A stretch of 64,000 bases of DNA from Fodinibacter sp963800505. Its GTDB lineage: Bacteria > Actinomycetota > Actinomycetes > Actinomycetales > Dermatophilaceae. Below are positions 17,633 through 26,323 of the stretch, in pieces; the stretch's first letter is position 1; the number at the start of each line of letters is the position of its first letter. The stretch covers positions 1 to 64,000 of the forward strand of contig CAWDBL010000004.1 of assembly GCA_963800505.1 (NCBI GenBank), written 5' to 3'. The notes beneath the pieces are model-generated. The model worked only from the letters and a program-made list of their open reading frames with translations. It made no database searches and was not told the DNA's origin. Made by a program: the position numbers and the translations under genes.

Positions 17633-18451
17633 TCAGTCCTTGACGGCGCCCGCGGTGACTCCTGCGGCGACGTACCGCTGGGCCACGACGAGCAGGATGG
17701 CGGTGGGGATGGAGGCCACGACTGCGGTGGCCATCAGCGGCCCCCACTCCTGGTTCTGGGAGCCGATGTAGTCGTACAGGCCCATGGTGATCGGCCGGAG
17801 GCGGCCGCCCTCCCGGTTGAGGGTCGAGGCGAAGATGAAGTCCGACCAGGCCCACAGGAACGCGAACAGCGCCACCGTAACGGCCGCGTTGCGCGAGATG
17901 GGCAGCACGATCCTGCGGAAGGTGGCCCAGGTGGAAGCCCCGTCGACGGCCGCGGCCTGCAGCAGCTCACGGGGGATCCCCGCCATGAAGGTGGCGAAGA
18001 GCATCACTCCGAAGGGGATGGCGATCGTCGCGTCGGCGACGATCAGCCCGGGGATCGTGTCGAGGATTCCCAGCTCCACGTAGATCGTGTAGAAGCCGAG
18101 CGCCATGACCACCGCCGGCACCATCTGGGCGACGATCAGCAGGAAGTTGAACATCCGGCGGCCCGGCACGAACAGCGAGGAGAGCGCGTAGGCCGCAGGC
18201 GCGGAGATGAGCAGGGTGAGCACCACGGTGCCGAAGCCGATGAGCAGGCTGGTGGCGAGGTACGGAAGCTGGTCCTGAAGGACGACGGCGTAGTTGTCGA
18301 GGGTGAACGCTCGGGGGAACAGGTCTCCACGGCGGATGGCGGGCCGCTGCGTGAAGGACACGTTGATCATCCAGTACAGCGGGAAGAGCATGACGGCCGT
18401 GAGCGCGACGCCGATCGCCGTCTTCCACCAGGTCCGGGTGTCGCGGCGCAT
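17633..18451 (-). CDS. Carbohydrate ABC permease, MalG type
   Basis: This 272-residue protein has six predicted membrane segments and the EAA loop (LLQAAAVDGASTWATFRRIV) that contacts the ATPase. It starts one base from the end of the MalF-type gene. No ATPase gene is in this operon, so the importer probably uses a shared MsiK-like ATPase encoded elsewhere, as is common in actinobacteria. Confidence 0.92.
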   Translation of the reverse strand: MRRDTRTWWKTAIGVALTAVMLFPLYWMINVSFTQRPAIRRGDLFPRAFTLDNYAVVLQDQLPYLATSLLIGFGTVVLTLLISAPAAYALSSLFVPGRRMFNFLLIVAQMVPAVVMALGFYTIYVELGILDTIPGLIVADATIAIPFGVMLFATFMAGIPRELLQAAAVDGASTWATFRRIVLPISRNAAVTVALFAFLWAWSDFIFASTLNREGGRLRPITMGLYDYIGSQNQEWGPLMATAVVASIPTAILLVVAQRYVAAGVTAGAVKD

Positions 18452-18452
18452 C

Positions 18453-19412
18453 TCAGTCCTCCTGGCGCCGCTGCACGGCGAGGTAGACCAGGCCCATGAC
18501 CAGCGCGATGACCAGCAGGATCGAGCCGACCACCGAGGCCTGGGAGTACTTGATGACGGCCGAGGTGCCCTTGCCGAACGCCATGCCGTAGGCCCAGGTG
18601 GCGAGGGTCTGGGACTTCCCGGTCCCCGTCGTCATGATCCAGATGATGTCGACGACTTTGAGGGTGTAGACGAAGCCGAGGAGGAGGGTGATCGCGGTGA
18701 CGGGGCGAAGGAGGGGGAAGGTGATGGACCAGAACCGTCGCCACGGCCCCGCGCCGTCGAGCTCGGCGGCCTCGTAGAGGTCCTTGGAGATGTTCTGGAG
18801 CCCCGAGTAGAGGATCACCAGGTTGAACGGGATGCCGAGCCAGATGTTCGCGATGATGACGGCCCACAGCGAGTTGTCAGCGTTGAGCCACCAGATCGGG
18901 TCGATGCCGAAGAGGCCGAGGAAGCGGTTGAGGATGCCGTTGTCGGCGTCCATCATCCACTGCCACGTGGTGGCCGAGACGATGATCGGGAGCAGCCACG
19001 GGACGAGGAACAGCCCTCGCAGCACGGTCGAGAGCGGGAAGTTCTTGTAGAAGAAGACGGCCAGCGCAAGCCCGATCGAGTACTGGAAGACCAGGGAGAC
19101 CACGACGAAGATCGCCGTCTGCTCCACGGTCGGCCAGAACTGCGGTGAGGCCAGGACCTCCTTGAAGATGTCCGCCCCGGCGAACGGCGCCTCCCCGGTC
19201 ACGTACGTGGCCCGGGTGAACCGGCGCAGGCTCATCGAGACGTTCACCGCGAGCGGGTAGGCGTAGAACAGGACGAGGTAGACGATCAGCGGGGCTGCGA
19301 AGACCAACCCGGTCAGGTGGCGCCGCCGCAACCGCCTGCGGGGCGTCGACTGGCGTTCTTCGCGTGCCGGCTGCATCGTTCCCCCCGGCCTGCTCGCGGT
19401 GGTCTGGCTCAT
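18453..19412 (-). CDS. Carbohydrate ABC permease, MalF type
   Basis: This 319-residue protein has six membrane spans after a basic cytoplasmic N-terminus and the EAA loop DLYEAAELDGAGPWRRFWSI. It forms the membrane heterodimer with the MalG-type protein encoded immediately downstream and receives substrate from the lipoprotein encoded just upstream. Confidence 0.92.
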   Translation of the reverse strand: MSQTTASRPGGTMQPAREERQSTPRRRLRRRHLTGLVFAAPLIVYLVLFYAYPLAVNVSMSLRRFTRATYVTGEAPFAGADIFKEVLASPQFWPTVEQTAIFVVVSLVFQYSIGLALAVFFYKNFPLSTVLRGLFLVPWLLPIIVSATTWQWMMDADNGILNRFLGLFGIDPIWWLNADNSLWAVIIANIWLGIPFNLVILYSGLQNISKDLYEAAELDGAGPWRRFWSITFPLLRPVTAITLLLGFVYTLKVVDIIWIMTTGTGKSQTLATWAYGMAFGKGTSAVIKYSQASVVGSILLVIALVMGLVYLAVQRRQED

Positions 19413-19496
19413 GGTCTCTCCGTCGGTTCAGGTGCTCCGGTGGGCGGTCCTGTGCGCACGTGGTGGCTGTCGGACCGCCCACCGCGAGAACGGGCC

Positions 19497-20768
19497 TCAG
19501 CCCTTCGCCTCCTGCGCGGCGACCTTGAAGGCCTCAGCGACCTTGGCCTGGTCACCACTGGCGTTGAGGGCGGCCTGCTCGGCTTTCGACAGCGCGGCCG
19601 AGGTCGTCAGGTAGGAGGTACCGAGGTCGGTCGTGCGTCCCTGCGCACCGTTGATCGCGTCCGTCCACGGGGCGTACACCGGCTCGGCGGCGATCTGCTG
19701 CGTCCTGGTCGTCTCGTTGGCGGTGAAGTAGCCGAGCATGTTGTCGGTCGTGATCTGCTTGTCGGTCCCGAGCAGGCAGTCGATCACCGCCTTGGCGGCC
19801 GCGTAGTGGCCTGCACTGTTGTCCTTGTGGACCGGCACGACCCCGAACTCGCCACCCGTGGGCACCGGGGCGGCTCCGCCGGATGCGGAGGGGATGGGCA
19901 TCATCTTGATCGGGAACTTCTCCGCGGCGGCGGCCTTGGCGAACCACGAGCCGTTCTCGGCGAAGGCGTAGTCCCCCGTGAGGAACTGGTCCCACGACGC
20001 CGACTGGTTGTCGGTGATGGCGGACTTCGGGGCGTACCCCTTGGCCACCCAGTCGGAGACGAGCTGCCCGGCCTGCACGGCCTGCGCCGAGCCGATGTCC
20101 TTCAGGTTCGCACCCGCACCCCAGAACCAGGGGAGGAACTGGAAGGTGCCTTCCTCGCCAGGGACGCCGGCGAAGGTGATGCCCTTGCTACCGGCCTTGG
20201 TGACCTTCTCGAGCGCGGCGTTGAGGCTGGCCCAGTCGGTGATCGTCGACGGGTCGATCCCGGACTTCTTGAGGATGTCCTCGTTGTAGTAGAGCCCGAG
20301 GGTGTTGGCGCCGATCGGCACGCCGTAGGTCTTGCCGTCGACGGTGCCGGGGCCGGCGAGGTTGGCGTCCGCGTCTCCCTTTGCGATGCCGACGGTGTCG
20401 AGGGGGGCCAGCAGGCCCGAGGCGGAGGCCTCCGGCACGGCCGGGTTGTCGAGGAACACCACATCGGGCGCGTTGTCCTCACGAACGGCAGTGGTGAGGT
20501 TGTTGATGAGGTCGGTGTTGGGTGCGGTGGTCCGGTTGATCGTCGCTCCGCTGGGGGCGCACGCCTGGACGTACTTGGCCCAGTCCGAGCTCGCGTCGTA
20601 CTGCGGGTAGGGGTCCCAGAAGCCGATCTCGGTCACGGCCGAGGACGCGCCTGCCGATGCCGAGGAGTCCGAGGACCCACCACCACCACCACAGGCGGCC
20701 AGCGACGTGGCGACGACGGTTGCGAAGACGATGCCGGTTGCTCGCCTGACCTTCGGGGTGGTGCGCAT
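19497..20768 (-). CDS. Sugar-binding lipoprotein of a MalEFG-type importer
   Basis: This 423-residue extracellular solute-binding family 1 protein has a twin-positive N-terminus and lipobox (TSLAACGGGG). The first strand and hinge (TEIGFWDPYPQYDASSDWAK) and later GLYYNEDILKKSGIDPSTI are typical of disaccharide or oligosaccharide binders. The ATG at 20768 is chosen because AAAGGACACACC precedes it. It leads the transport genes and has its own upstream operator, separating its control from the lacI gene in front. Confidence 0.92.
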   Translation of the reverse strand: MRTTPKVRRATGIVFATVVATSLAACGGGGGSSDSSASAGASSAVTEIGFWDPYPQYDASSDWAKYVQACAPSGATINRTTAPNTDLINNLTTAVREDNAPDVVFLDNPAVPEASASGLLAPLDTVGIAKGDADANLAGPGTVDGKTYGVPIGANTLGLYYNEDILKKSGIDPSTITDWASLNAALEKVTKAGSKGITFAGVPGEEGTFQFLPWFWGAGANLKDIGSAQAVQAGQLVSDWVAKGYAPKSAITDNQSASWDQFLTGDYAFAENGSWFAKAAAAEKFPIKMMPIPSASGGAAPVPTGGEFGVVPVHKDNSAGHYAAAKAVIDCLLGTDKQITTDNMLGYFTANETTRTQQIAAEPVYAPWTDAINGAQGRTTDLGTSYLTTSAALSKAEQAALNASGDQAKVAEAFKVAAQEAKG

Positions 20769-20800
20769 GGTGTGTCCTTTCACTGCATTGTGAGCGGGTG

Positions 20801-20814
20801 GTGAACCGGTTCGA
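20801..20814. promoter_or_regulatory. LacI-type operator before the binding-protein gene
   Basis: GTGAACCGGTTCGA contains the perfect palindrome GAACCGGTTC and matches the site upstream of the lacI gene at 11 of 14 positions. It lies 33 bp upstream of the lipoprotein start, suitable for repression by the LacI protein encoded just before. Confidence 0.65.
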
Positions 20815-20855
20815 CGACCCACCTACCCTGGTCCGGGCGGCCAAGGGGGGCCTGG

Positions 20856-21860
20856 CTACCCTGTGCTTCCGCGGTCGCGTAGGACCGGGGTGACGAACTG
20901 GAGAAGGGGTGGGCCGGTCTCCAGCGGTTGCGAGATGCGACTGATCAGCCGGGACACCGCCTGGCGTCCGAGCTCCTCGGCGGCAGACTCCACCGCGGTG
21001 TAGGGCAGCGAGAACTCCTCGCCGAAGTCCCGCGAGTAGAGGCTGACCACGCTGAGGTCCTGCGGGACGCTCACCCCGCGCTCGCGCAGGATGGAGGGCA
21101 GTGCGGCGATCGTCGCGTCGTTGTGGACGATCAGACCGGTGGCGGACGGATGCGCGTCGAGGATCGACTTCATGGACGTGCCGATTCCGGGTTGGCGCGA
21201 CTCCCCGTGGTAGACGTGGATGCGCATGCCGTACCGGGCAGCGCGCTCGACGGCCGCATCGCGGAAGCGCCAGGCGTAGGACCCCCCGCGCTCGATGACG
21301 TGCTGCGGCGGTGCGACGAGCACGAGCTCGCGGTGGCCACGCTCGTGGAGGTGGTCCACGAGCAGCCGCGCTGCCTCTCCGAAGTCGAGGTCGACGATGT
21401 CCAGATCGGCGGTGTCCCTCGGAAGGCCGAGCAGCACCCCCGGCTTGCTCACGGACCGCAGCGCCGGGAGTCGTGGATCGTCGGCGGTGACATCGAGAAG
21501 GATGATTCCGTCGACCATGTTCGAGTCGGCGATCCGGCGTAGGGCGGACGGCCCGTCGGGGTCGGTGACCATCAGGATGTCGTAGCCCAGATCGCGAGCC
21601 CTCGTCGAGATCGGCAGGACGTACTGGAGCATGGCGGGGGCGAACTCGTCCTGGTGGAACTGCAGGAGGACGCCGAGAACCATGGTCTGGGACGTCGCCA
21701 GGGCGCGAGCGCCGGCGTTGGGCGTGAAGTCGAGGTCCGCGATGGCCCGCTCGATCCGCCGACGAGTCTCCGCCGAGATCGACCGCTTGCCCGAGAGCGC
21801 GTACGAGACGGTGCTGCGGGCTACACCCGCTCGTCTGGCGACATCCTCGATGGTGGCCAT
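20856..21860 (-). CDS. LacI-family regulator of the second sugar operon
   Basis: This 334-residue protein has an HTH at the N-terminus (TIEDVARRAGVARSTVSYAL) and a sugar-sensing C-terminal domain. The ATG at 21860 is preferred because AAGGAAG lies seven bases upstream; an in-frame ATG at 21878 would have no good ribosome site. It is transcribed toward the binding-protein, permease and glycosidase genes and carries related operators in front of itself and in front of the first transport gene, indicating autorepression plus operon repression relieved by the imported sugar. Confidence 0.92.
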   Translation of the reverse strand: MATIEDVARRAGVARSTVSYALSGKRSISAETRRRIERAIADLDFTPNAGARALATSQTMVLGVLLQFHQDEFAPAMLQYVLPISTRARDLGYDILMVTDPDGPSALRRIADSNMVDGIILLDVTADDPRLPALRSVSKPGVLLGLPRDTADLDIVDLDFGEAARLLVDHLHERGHRELVLVAPPQHVIERGGSYAWRFRDAAVERAARYGMRIHVYHGESRQPGIGTSMKSILDAHPSATGLIVHNDATIAALPSILRERGVSVPQDLSVVSLYSRDFGEEFSLPYTAVESAAEELGRQAVSRLISRISQPLETGPPLLQFVTPVLRDRGSTG

Positions 21861-21880
21861 TCGGACGCTTCCTTTCATCG

Positions 21881-21918
21881 TCGAAGCGGTTCGATGCCCC
21901 AATTGTTAGCGTGCACAT
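21881..21918. promoter_or_regulatory. Operator and second half-site upstream of lacI
   Basis: TCGAAGCGGTTCGA (21881-21894) has perfect TCGAA/TTCGA arms and is nearly the same as the site at 20801. Immediately beyond, TTGTTAGCGTGCACAT (21903-21918) is a weaker palindrome containing the TGTTAGC half-site seen at the arabinose and YtfQ loci, so this promoter may also respond to a neighbouring LacI protein. Confidence 0.5.
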
Positions 21919-22204
21919 CGGTGGGCGTCAAGGGGTTCGCTGATCTTCGTATGTGTCCTCCTGCACCATCAGGGAGCCGCAGGCCCGTGCGGCGGCACCC
22001 GGGGCCAGGGGGCGGGGGCGGGCCGCCCTCACCACGCGCTGGGTGAGCCAACACCGTCGACATCTCGAGCAGTGCACCACCGGTAGCCGCCGACGCCCCG
22101 AATAGGCCGGCGAGCGCGACTTCGGCGTCGTCCGACCGCAGCAGCTCTCGCCATCGGGCACCTCATCGGTTGAGCCCGGCGGAGCCCGAGGGGCCGGCGG
22201 AGCC

Positions 22205-22391
22205 AAGGAAAGGGCCACGGTCCAGGAGACCTTCTCGCCGGCGGCGAGGGTGATCTGCAGGAAGCCGAGCGCCTCGAGCTCACGGGCCCCCGGTTGGTGA
22301 TGTCGACGACGGCTTTCCCCGCCAGCCCCTGGCCCGCGGCCGCGATGGCCTGGCCCATGTTTCCGGTTCCGATGATCGAGATGCTTGCCAT
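22205..22391 (-). pseudogene. Remnant of an NAD(P)-binding, F420-reductase-like protein
   Basis: The ATG at 22391 opens a typical Rossmann start, MASISIIGTGNMGQAIA, but the next residues (GQGLAGKAVVDITNRG) belong about 80 residues later in NADPH-dependent F420 reductase-like proteins. The frame then shifts and the family C-terminal block (ELEALGFLQITLAAGEKVSW) appears in another frame. At least one large internal deletion and a frameshift have destroyed it. Further left, to about 21930, only degenerate sequence is seen. It is divergent from the marR gene. Confidence 0.65.
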
Positions 22392-22446
22392 TGGTGTGCT
22401 TCTTGGGTTCGTGGACGTGGTTGTCGCCGGCCACTAAAGTGGTACG

Positions 22447-22480
22447 ACAATGGTTGTTTCTACAAGTAATGCGCTAGACT
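22447..22480 (+). promoter_or_regulatory. marR promoter with MarR-type palindromes
   Basis: Two short palindromes, ACAATGGTTGT (22447-22457) and TTGTTTCTACAA (22454-22465), overlap just upstream of a -10-like TAGACT (22475-22480). The -10 lies seven bases before the marR ATG, so the transcript probably starts at or next to the A of the ATG (leaderless). MarR binding here would give autoregulation. Confidence 0.5.
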
Positions 22481-22487
22481 GTCCGCC

Positions 22488-23027
22488 ATGGAACCCCAGT
22501 GGCTGGACGCCGAAGAGCGCGCCGCGTGGCTGCGGCTGTCAGCGGTCGCCGAGCTGCTGCCGGCGGCGCTCGACACCCAGCTCCGGCGCGACTCCGGGCT
22601 CACCCACTTCGAGTACTTCGTGCTGGCCATGCTGTCCGAGGCGCCCGAGCGCACCCTGCGGATGACGGCCCTCGCCCACCGCACCAACGGCACCCTCCCC
22701 CGCCTCTCGCACGTCGTCGCCCGCCTCGAGGACCGCGGGCTCGTGGAGCGCTTCCCCTGCCCGCAGGACCGGCGCGCCACCAACGCCCGGCTCACGGCCA
22801 CCGGCTGGGACACCCTCGTCGACGCGGCGCCCGGCCACGTCAACGCGGTGCGCCAGCTGGTGCTCGACCCGCTCTCGCGCACCCAGCTCGACCAGCTGTC
22901 CGCCATCGGGGAGGCAATGCTGACCCGGCTCGACCCCGACGACCGGTTCGGCGCCCGGGCGGCCGCCCGGTCGTCGGATGCCGGTTCACCTGCCGCATCG
23001 GATGCCGGCTCGTCAGTGACGCCCTGA
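22488..23027 (+). CDS. MarR-family transcriptional regulator
   Basis: This 179-residue winged-helix regulator has the MarR core: THFEYFVLAMLSEAPERTLR, then the recognition helix region TNGTLPRLSHVVARLEDRGL and the wing PQDRRATNARLTATG. The last 30 residues are an Ala/Ser-rich tail not seen in most relatives. It was probably the regulator of the divergent oxidoreductase now present only as a fragment. Confidence 0.9.
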   Translation: MEPQWLDAEERAAWLRLSAVAELLPAALDTQLRRDSGLTHFEYFVLAMLSEAPERTLRMTALAHRTNGTLPRLSHVVARLEDRGLVERFPCPQDRRATNARLTATGWDTLVDAAPGHVNAVRQLVLDPLSRTQLDQLSAIGEAMLTRLDPDDRFGARAAARSSDAGSPAASDAGSSVTP

Positions 23028-23075
23028 CGCCGGGGTCGCGCGACCGGCGGTCGACGCCGCCGGCAGCTCTCCGGC

Positions 23076-23288
23076 TCAGGACTCGAAGCGGTGCAGTGCC
23101 ACGACCGGGATGACCCGGGTGGTGCGCGTCTCGTACTCCTTGAACCCCGGGCTCGCCGCGGTGAACTGCGCCCAGCCGGAGTCGCGCTCGGCACCCTCGA
23201 GCACGCGGGCGCGCACGACCACCGTGCCGTCGTTGGCGCGGAACTCATCGATGATGTTCTGGTTCCAGTCGCTCGCTCGCTCGGCCAT
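23076..23288 (-). pseudogene. Deazaflavin (F420)-dependent nitroreductase remnant, internal deletion
   Basis: The 70 codons are open and in frame, but the protein joins the N-terminus of the Ddn/DUF385 family (ERASDWNQNIIDEFRANDG) directly to its C-terminal part (RARVLEGAERDSGWAQF, then TRTTRVIPVVALHR). About 60-70 residues of the middle, where the F420-binding barrel strands lie, are missing. The product should not bind F420. I read it as a decayed gene, although a small expressed protein cannot be excluded because the frame is clean. Confidence 0.6.
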
Positions 23289-23466
23289 CTGCGGATCTCC
23301 TGACGGGACGGGGCACGTCCCCGCAGCCTGACGGATCGCAGCCGACCGCCGCCATCACGTCCACCGCCGCATCACGAGCCACCACCACCGGGCACCTCCA
23401 TGACTCCCACGAGGGCCGCCGAGCGGCTTGACTGGGATCCCCACCGAACACGCGAGGAGACAGCCG

Positions 23467-24483
23467 ATGCGCGGCACCGTCATCCACGGCACCCGAGACG
23501 TCCGCCTCGAGGAGCGCCCCGACCCGACCGTCCTCGCGCCGACCGACGCCGTGGTGCGCACCGTCGCGACCTGCGTCTGTGGCTCCGACCTGTGGCGCTA
23601 CCGCGGCATCCAGGAGGTGGCGAAGCCGACCCCGATCGGCCACGAGTACGTCGGTGTCGTCGAGGACGTCGGCTCCGACGTCACCTCGGTGCGCGCCGGC
23701 CAGTTCGTCGTCGGCGGGTTCCTCACCAGTGACAACACCTGCCCGCTGTGCCGCGCGGGCGCACACGCGAACTGCCAGAACGGAACTGGCTACAACGGCT
23801 GCCAGTCCGAGCTGGTCCGGGTGCAGAACGCCGACGGCACGCTGCTCGCCACCCCCGACACCCCGGATGCCGCGATGGTGCCGAGCGTTCTCGCGCTCTC
23901 CGACGTCATGTGCACCGGGTGGCACGCCGCCGTCTGCGCCGACGTGCAGCCAGGCAGCACCGTGGTGGTGGTCGGGGACGGCGCGGTCGGGCTGAGCGGC
24001 GTGCTCGCCGCGGCACAGCTCGGTGCCGGGCGCGTCATCGCGATGAGCCGGCACGCCGACCGGCAGGCCATCGCCCGCGAGTTCGGTGCCACCGACGTCG
24101 TGGCCGAGCGCGGGGATGCCGGCGTCGAGGCGGTCATGGACCTCACCGGCGGGGTCGGCGCGGATGCCGTGCTCGAGTGCGTGGGCACCGACGACTCCGT
24201 GGTGCAGGCGCTGCGCTGCACCCGCCCCGGCGGGATGGTGGGCTGGGTCGGCGTGCCGCACGTGACCGACCTGCCGCAGGAGCACATGTTCTGGCGCAAC
24301 GTCGGGCTGCGCGGCGGCCCGGCACCGGTGCGGGCCTACCTGCCCCACCTGCTGGCGAAGGTCTGGGACGGCGAGATCGACCCGGGGCGCGTCTTCGACC
24401 TCACCCTGCCGCTCGCCGAGGTGGCCGAGGCCTACGCCGCCATGGACGAGCGTCGGGCGACCAAGGTGCTGCTGCGCCCCTGA
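23467..24483 (+). CDS. Zinc-dependent alcohol dehydrogenase
   Basis: This 338-residue medium-chain dehydrogenase has catalytic zinc ligands in TCVCGSD and IGHEYVGVVE and structural zinc cysteines in TCPLCRAGAHANCQNG (three Cys plus the preceding region). The nucleotide-binding motif is VVVVGDGAVGLSGVLAAAQLGA. The ATG at 23467 is supported by GAGGAGACAGCCG; the longer frame has no ribosome site. It should oxidise an alcohol or reduce an aldehyde with NAD(P); the substrate is unknown. Confidence 0.92.
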   Translation: MRGTVIHGTRDVRLEERPDPTVLAPTDAVVRTVATCVCGSDLWRYRGIQEVAKPTPIGHEYVGVVEDVGSDVTSVRAGQFVVGGFLTSDNTCPLCRAGAHANCQNGTGYNGCQSELVRVQNADGTLLATPDTPDAAMVPSVLALSDVMCTGWHAAVCADVQPGSTVVVVGDGAVGLSGVLAAAQLGAGRVIAMSRHADRQAIAREFGATDVVAERGDAGVEAVMDLTGGVGADAVLECVGTDDSVVQALRCTRPGGMVGWVGVPHVTDLPQEHMFWRNVGLRGGPAPVRAYLPHLLAKVWDGEIDPGRVFDLTLPLAEVAEAYAAMDERRATKVLLRP

Positions 24484-24534
24484 CGGGGCCAGCGCCCGCA
24501 TCCGTCCCAGCGGCCGTGGCCCTACATTCTGGGG

Positions 24535-26061
24535 ATGGACCTCGACCAGTACCTGACCTCTGACGCGACCACGCTGGCCGGACTCGTGGCCGCGAAGGAG
24601 GTGACGGCATCCGAGCTGCTGACCCTGGCCCGTGAGCGCCTCGACGCGGTGAACCCGACGATCAACGCGGTCGTGATGCCGCTGACGCGGGTCGCCGGTG
24701 CCCGCGCGGCCGACCGGGGCCTCACCGGACCCTTCGCCGGAGTGCCCTTCCTCATCAAGGACCTCGCCCAGGAGTACGCCGGCTTCCCCACCTCCAGCGG
24801 CTCGAGAGCCCTGGCCCACGACGTGGCCACCGAGCACGCCCTCGTGACGCGCCGCTTCCTCGAGGCCGGGCTGGTCATCATGGGCAAGACCAACACACCG
24901 GAGTTCGGGGCCAAGGCCGTCACCGAGTCGGCGCTGTGGGGGGTGGCCCGCAACCCCTGGGACGTCACCCGCACCCCCGGCGGCTCGTCGGGCGGGGCCG
25001 GTGCGGCGGTCGCGGCCGGCATCGTGCCGGCGGCCGGCGCCAACGACGGCGGGGGGTCGATCCGCATCCCGGCCGCGTGCAACGGCCTCGTCGGGCTCAA
25101 GACCAGCCGCGGCATCGGCCCCTACGGCCCGCAGACCGGCGAGCTGATGTTCGGCATGGTCACCCAAGGCGTGGTCTCCCGCACGGTCCGCGACAGCGCG
25201 GCACTGCTGGACGCGATCATCGCGCCGGATGCCGGGGCCGCCTACGAGGGCGCCATGCCGCCGGTGCCGTTCGCCGAGGCGGTCCTTCGCGCACCGGGCA
25301 CGCTGCGGGTCGGATACTCCGCCGCGTCGGCGATCAACGCGCATCCCGACCGGGAGGCGGTGCTCGCGGTCGAGGCCGCTGCCGCCCTCCTGGCGGAGCT
25401 GGGCCACGAGGTCGAGGAGGTGAGCCCCCCGCACGACGACGAGGCGCTGGCCCGCGACTTCCTCACCATCTGGTTCGCGCAGGTCTACGCCCAGATCGTC
25501 GACGCCAAGAAGCGGTTCGGTGCGCCGGACAGCCTCTTCGAGGCCGGCTCGCTCGCCGCCGCCGAGCTGGGGCGCGCGGCCGGCATCCGGCCCCTGATCG
25601 AGGCCGTCACCAACATCAACGCGCACACCCGTGCGCTGGCCCGCTTCCACGAGACCCATGACATCTTCCTGACGCCGACCCTCGCGCAGCCCCCGCTCGC
25701 GGTGGGCGCGCTCGACTCCTCCCGGGCGCTGGAGCGGGCCGCCCGGGTCGTGTCGCGCACGCGCACCGGCAAGCTGCTCTCGGCATCGGGCGTGCTCGAC
25801 CAGATCATCACCGACAACCTCAGCTGGGTGCCGTACACCCAGCTCGCGAACCTCACCGGGCGGCCGGCCATCAGCGTGCCGCTGCACTGGACGAATGCCA
25901 ACCTGCCGCTGGGGGTGCAGCTGGTGGGGCGGCTCGGCGCCGACGCGCTGCTGCTGCAGGTCGCCGCGCAGCTGGAGGAGGCGCAGCCGTGGTTCCATCG
26001 CTACGCCGAGCTCGACCCGGTGCTCGATCGACCGGCCGTCGGGGCCGTCCGCACGACCTGA
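24535..26061 (+). CDS. Amidase signature-family hydrolase
   Basis: This 508-residue protein has the amidase signature Ser-cisSer-Lys triad: Lys in VPFLIKDLAQEYAG, Gly/Ser-rich TPGGSSGGAGAAVAAGI and the nucleophile region ANDGGGSIRIPAACNGLVGL. The residue before DGGGS is Asn where Ser or Thr is more usual. No signal peptide is visible, so it acts on a cytoplasmic amide or carbamate. It starts 51 bp after the dehydrogenase, so the two may form an operon. Confidence 0.93.
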   Translation: MDLDQYLTSDATTLAGLVAAKEVTASELLTLARERLDAVNPTINAVVMPLTRVAGARAADRGLTGPFAGVPFLIKDLAQEYAGFPTSSGSRALAHDVATEHALVTRRFLEAGLVIMGKTNTPEFGAKAVTESALWGVARNPWDVTRTPGGSSGGAGAAVAAGIVPAAGANDGGGSIRIPAACNGLVGLKTSRGIGPYGPQTGELMFGMVTQGVVSRTVRDSAALLDAIIAPDAGAAYEGAMPPVPFAEAVLRAPGTLRVGYSAASAINAHPDREAVLAVEAAAALLAELGHEVEEVSPPHDDEALARDFLTIWFAQVYAQIVDAKKRFGAPDSLFEAGSLAAAELGRAAGIRPLIEAVTNINAHTRALARFHETHDIFLTPTLAQPPLAVGALDSSRALERAARVVSRTRTGKLLSASGVLDQIITDNLSWVPYTQLANLTGRPAISVPLHWTNANLPLGVQLVGRLGADALLLQVAAQLEEAQPWFHRYAELDPVLDRPAVGAVRTT

Positions 26062-26323
26062 ACAGGGCCGGATGCCGGGTCGACCCACTTCGCGCGGCTC
26101 ACCCAGTCGGGGCGTGACTGAAACCGCTGTGAGAGTGACAGATCCGCAACAAGTGCGACCGTGCGGTCAGCGAGGTCTCACCCTCACCGCCAACCCCGCT
26201 AGCGACCGACCCGACCCCGCCGCGCCCCACCCCGGACCTGCGCGGTGTCCGGGTCCTGACGTATCACGGACCCTGCGCCGGCCTCCTGTGCACCAACGAG
26301 CCCATCGACGCAGGAGACCCACC

